64,000 bases of DNA from Tretioscincus oriximinensis (Eukaryota > Chordata > Lepidosauria > Squamata > Gymnophthalmidae): NCBI GenBank assembly GCA_022410635.1, contig JAJVDF010000003.1:124001-188000 (forward strand), written 5' to 3'. A program made the translations under genes and the position numbers. Under the pieces are notes generated by a model that was not told where the DNA came from, ran no database searches, and saw nothing but the letters and a program-made list of their open reading frames with translations. This document shows, piece by piece, positions 37,801-40,800 of the stretch. Position 1 is the stretch's first letter. Each line of letters opens with the position of its first letter.

Positions 37801-40800
37801 CTCAGTCCAGCATCAAGACAGAAGGTAGGAAGGCATGGACCACTGTCACTTGGTCATCTCTACAACTGTCCAGAGTGAAGATGTCTGGCCAGGGATTCCT
37901 CCCAGAGCACTAGCAGACCTTTGTGATGGTCTCTGACCAGTTCACTCTGCTTTCCATCATGACATGGTCGTCNATCTCCTGGATTCCTGTTCTCACTGGC
38001 AAGGGAGAAGTTATACAGTTACCAGGGCTGGTGAGAGACTTCTTGAGACTCAAGACTCTGGCATGCAAAAATCCCCCCAAAACCACACAGTTTGTGATTT
38101 CAGCAAAGTGATGTCTTTATTCAGCTTTTCAGCAGCAACAAAATTAAGTTCAGGCAATGAACATACCAAAAAACAGGGTTGGCTTGCTGCTGCGATTTAA
38201 CTATTTATAGTATTTATTGGTTGATAACCAATCAACTATTTACATTTTTCCTCCAAAATTCAAATGGATTCACTTAAAAAAACAAAATCAACAATTTCCC
38301 TCCAACTGTTACTGAGTTCACTCACTGGTAATGTTAACAGAACATAGCTATGTAGAACGTTATTTTCCAAAGTACATTCTGAAAATCCTAGATTTTAATT
38401 TATGAGAGAAGGACAATATTATTACAAAATTAGTCCTTATCCCACAATTCTCCCAATAGTTGCNGCTGGATTATTATAATTGCACTTAATGATAAGGTTA
38501 CTACTGAGCTGNCTGTGTCATGTGCTGTCTACACTAGAGGCGTGATCAGCTTCCTAGTTTACCGCACCAGCCTACCAGTGGAGTATCCCAGGTGCCTCTT
38601 GGTCTCTATCAGGAATATTCCCTGATATGAATATGTGCAGTTCCTTTATTAGAATAGATTTTATTGTTCTTGTCGATTTCTTTATGGAAATTATGCCCCC
38701 CCCAAAAGCATTAATTTATTCTCACAGGCGGTAGTAAATGAAAATGAAATTTGAAAAGGCTTACATTTTTATAAGTACATATGGCTCAAAAATTGTCTTT
38801 ATCGAAAAGTCAAAATATGATTACTTAGGTACGATAGCCAAATGATCATATTTCTCTGATTCTCTTGTGCCACTTGTTTCTCTAACCTTTTAAATAGGTG
38901 GAAATAATTGTGTTATGGTTTGCAGCCATTTCAGCAAGGGTTTTGTTCTTGTTTTACTTGTAGGCACTGGGTTATGCAGGTAACAAAATGAATATTGAAG
39001 TCCCTCCATTAGTAGAAAAGGAAGTCATGAAAGAGGATGGCTCAGTTATTAAAAGGTTTGGGTTGGCATGATGATCAGTTTGCTCAAGTGCAAAAGATTA
39101 ACAAACTAACAGATATTGTTTCGCAATGCAAAATACTTAGTTTCTTAAGTATTTCATCCACACTAACAAAGCTTGTAAAAGGGTAAGAAAGCAACTGGAA
39201 TTAAACATCATCAACAGCAATGATAGTATATACTGGTACAAACTGTTTTTCAGATATTTGGGGTTTCATTCTGACACAAAGCGTACAACTATAGAATGTT
39301 AGAAAATTAAAAAGATTCATACTTAAGAGGGGGAAATGGATTATTTTTGTTCAAGTAAACTAAATTGGAATAAATATCATACTTACATTATAACATAAGA
39401 ACATAAAAGAGCAGTGCTGAAACGGACCCATCTAGTCCACCATTTTGTCAGCCACCAATTTCATTAGGGCCGTCTCAAGCAGAAGAAGGCAAAACCTTCA
39501 CCTGTTCTTGACTCCCTGCAGATGATATTTCAGGAATACTGCCTGTTTTTCCATCCTAATAGNTGCTGAACCCATCTTCCATGAGTTTATCTAATCCTAT
39601 CCTGAAGCTCTCCAAGCTGCTAGCTTCCACCTCCTCCTCTGGAAATGACCAATGACCCTTTGGGTGAAAAAATATTTTTCCCCGTCTGTCCCTCAGTTTC
39701 AAGGAGTACCCTTTAATCCTAACGATGTGTGACAGAAAAAATATTTCTCTCCATCTTATCCATCCCATGCTTAATTTTATACATTTCAATTAGATCACCT
39801 TTTAACTACCATCTTTTGAGGCGGAAGTCATTCTATATCTTGTTTAGCAAACCTACTATGACTTCTTAAACTTCTGCTTTAATATTCATACTTTTACGTT
39901 GTGATTAGAGGAATACTCAAAACATGTATATCTGAAAATCTAATGAATTTAATATACGAGCGAAAGAAATGAAGCAAAACCCTGTGTACAATGCAAGGGC
40001 TTGTCCTGACTGGCTAATAAAATTGAAAACACACTTGGTCAGCCNTGGCCTCACTGTTTTTCTGTTTAAGTATACAGAAAATTATATGAGTCAATACTAG
40101 CCCCCAAGACAAAAGGATTTTCCATGGATTCTCACAGCAGAAGTGGAATAAAACCTGTGAAAAGGTATTTCCATTTCTAAAGCCGAATCCTGATTTGTTT
40201 TGTTTTTTCCCTGAGAAGTGAGGCCAGGGAGGGGTCATCCATGTCTGAGGAGGGGAAAGGAAAGGCTGGAAAATCTCCTCCAAATAACTAGTTGGGGGCG
40301 TTTCCAAGGAATGTGTATGAAAGAAAGGGTTTCAAGTCTTTGCTTCTTTCATGTAGCCTTTTGCATTTCCCTTTGTTCACTTGTAGGACCATAACATCAG
40401 AGTTGGAAGGGTCCAACCCTGCTCAATGCACGATTTGCTAAGCTGTCCTAGATAGATAGCCGTCCAGCCTCTGTTTGAAGGCTCACCAGTTCCTGTGGGA
40501 GTCTATTCCACTGATTGATCACCCTTACTACCGTTACATCCTTCAGCGATTTCCCTGCAACAGTTAGTCAGGATGAAATTAATTAGAAAGTGGAGTCTCC
40601 ACCATTTTCTAACAAATGTCCCCCCCCCCCCAGGTTTTTTCCGCAGAGGATGATATTTTACAACTCTGATGTTGAGCAAATCATCANCCTTGGGAGGTGG
40701 GAGGGGAGGGAGCCCAAATCCCCAAGTGTACCAGAGTCAAACCTTCACTGCTCCATTCAGTATTTACCTGAACCTCTTGTCAACTCCCATGAGACTGACC